From Calditenuis sp032249575 (GTDB lineage: Archaea; Thermoproteota; Nitrososphaeria_A; Caldarchaeales; Calditenuaceae): a stretch of DNA of 6,056 nt. The stretch lies in the NCBI GenBank assembly GCA_032249575.1, contig JAVVHL010000073.1, positions 1 through 6,056 of the forward strand, read 5' to 3'. Below the pieces are notes generated by a model. It had not been told where the DNA came from, ran no database searches, and saw only the letters and a program-made list of their open reading frames with translations. Made by a program: the position numbers and the translations under genes. Below are positions 5,926-6,056 of this stretch, piece after piece (the stretch's first letter is position 1; every line of letters begins with the position of its first letter).

Positions 5926-5942
5926 ATCGGTCCTCCAATCAC

Positions 5943-5971
5943 CCAAGGCATTTCCTGCCTGGCTGTTATTT
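5943..5971 (+). terminator. Weak hairpin with T-rich tail after livG
   Basis: CCAAGGCA (5943-5950) can pair with TGCCTGG (5956-5962) as a seven-pair stem with one bulged A and the loop TTTCC. The tail CTGTTATTT follows (5963-5971). It lies 17 bases after the livG stop. Archaeal termination mainly needs T-rich stretches, and this one is short and interrupted, so it is only a candidate. Confidence 0.3.
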
Positions 5972-5973
5972 GG

Positions 5974-6056
5974 ATGAAATATGACTGGGCGGTGATCGGG
6001 AGAAGGCTAGCTAGAACTGCCTCGGCGCTGCTGACGAGGATCTGGCGGATTGAGCC
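5974..6056 (+). CDS. Possible start of an unidentified gene, cut by the window end
   Basis: From an ATG at 5974 the frame stays open for 27 full codons to the window edge, while the other two plus-strand frames here are closed by stops. The start reads MKYDWAVIGRRLARTAS followed by ALLTRIWRIE, a basic patch next to a modestly hydrophobic stretch. It does not resemble the start of LivF, which normally opens with a short beta strand and a Y-G motif before the P-loop. No convincing Shine-Dalgarno site precedes it. The same frame is open all the way back to the livG stop at 5923-5925, so part of this openness may be chance. I do not recognise the protein; it is too short to assign. Confidence 0.3.
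   Translation, partial: MKYDWAVIGRRLARTASALLTRIWRIE

Noticed and set aside
1..6056. CRISPR array, tRNA, rRNA, insertion sequence or tandem repeat
   Set aside because: Reading through both strands I saw no regularly spaced repeats, cloverleaf-like segments, transposase motifs or terminal inverted repeats; nearly all bases are accounted for by genes.

Overview
This 6,056-base window is GC-rich (roughly 60 % by eye) and almost entirely coding. It most likely comes from an archaeon, probably in the Thermoproteota (Nitrososphaeria, Caldarchaeales or Bathyarchaeia type); the exact lineage is inference. Three things point that way. Arginine is written almost only as AGG (19 of 22 arginine codons in the ATPase gene at 5203-5925). 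The genes that start transcription units lack a Shine-Dalgarno site and sit behind AT-rich TATA-like boxes, while genes inside the operon have good GGAGG-type sites. The solute-binding protein is held by an uncleaved N-terminal membrane helix with no lipobox cysteine.

Layout: (1) 1-864, plus strand: an ornithine cyclodeaminase / mu-crystallin family NAD(P)-dependent enzyme, cut at its 5' end by the window edge. (2) 861-1988, minus strand: an acyl-CoA dehydrogenase family flavoenzyme, convergent with gene 1; the two stop codons share one CTAG palindrome. (3) 1989-2077: a short AT-rich divergent promoter region. (4) 2078-5925, plus strand: a branched-chain amino acid type (HAAT/Liv) ABC importer operon in the order binding protein, LivH permease, LivM permease, LivG ATPase, with a 19-base gap and then 1-base and 4-base overlaps. 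(5) 5926-6056: a spacer with a weak hairpin and the possible start of another gene running off the window. A LivF ATPase does not follow LivG within the window.

How they may work together: the importer would capture a branched-chain amino acid or similar small amide/carboxylate outside the cell and bring it in. The divergent acyl-CoA dehydrogenase could act on the acyl-CoA made from it, and the cyclodeaminase-family enzyme would handle an amino acid, imine or keto acid. That link rests on gene order and family roles only; the transported substrate cannot be read from sequence.

The region looks like ordinary catabolic and transport gene content. I see no defence system, mobile element, CRISPR array, tRNA or rRNA. 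The points most worth a second look are two enzymes that appear to lack the usual catalytic acid of their families, the unusual permease and ATPase motifs, the missing LivF, and the very compact divergent and convergent gene junctions.
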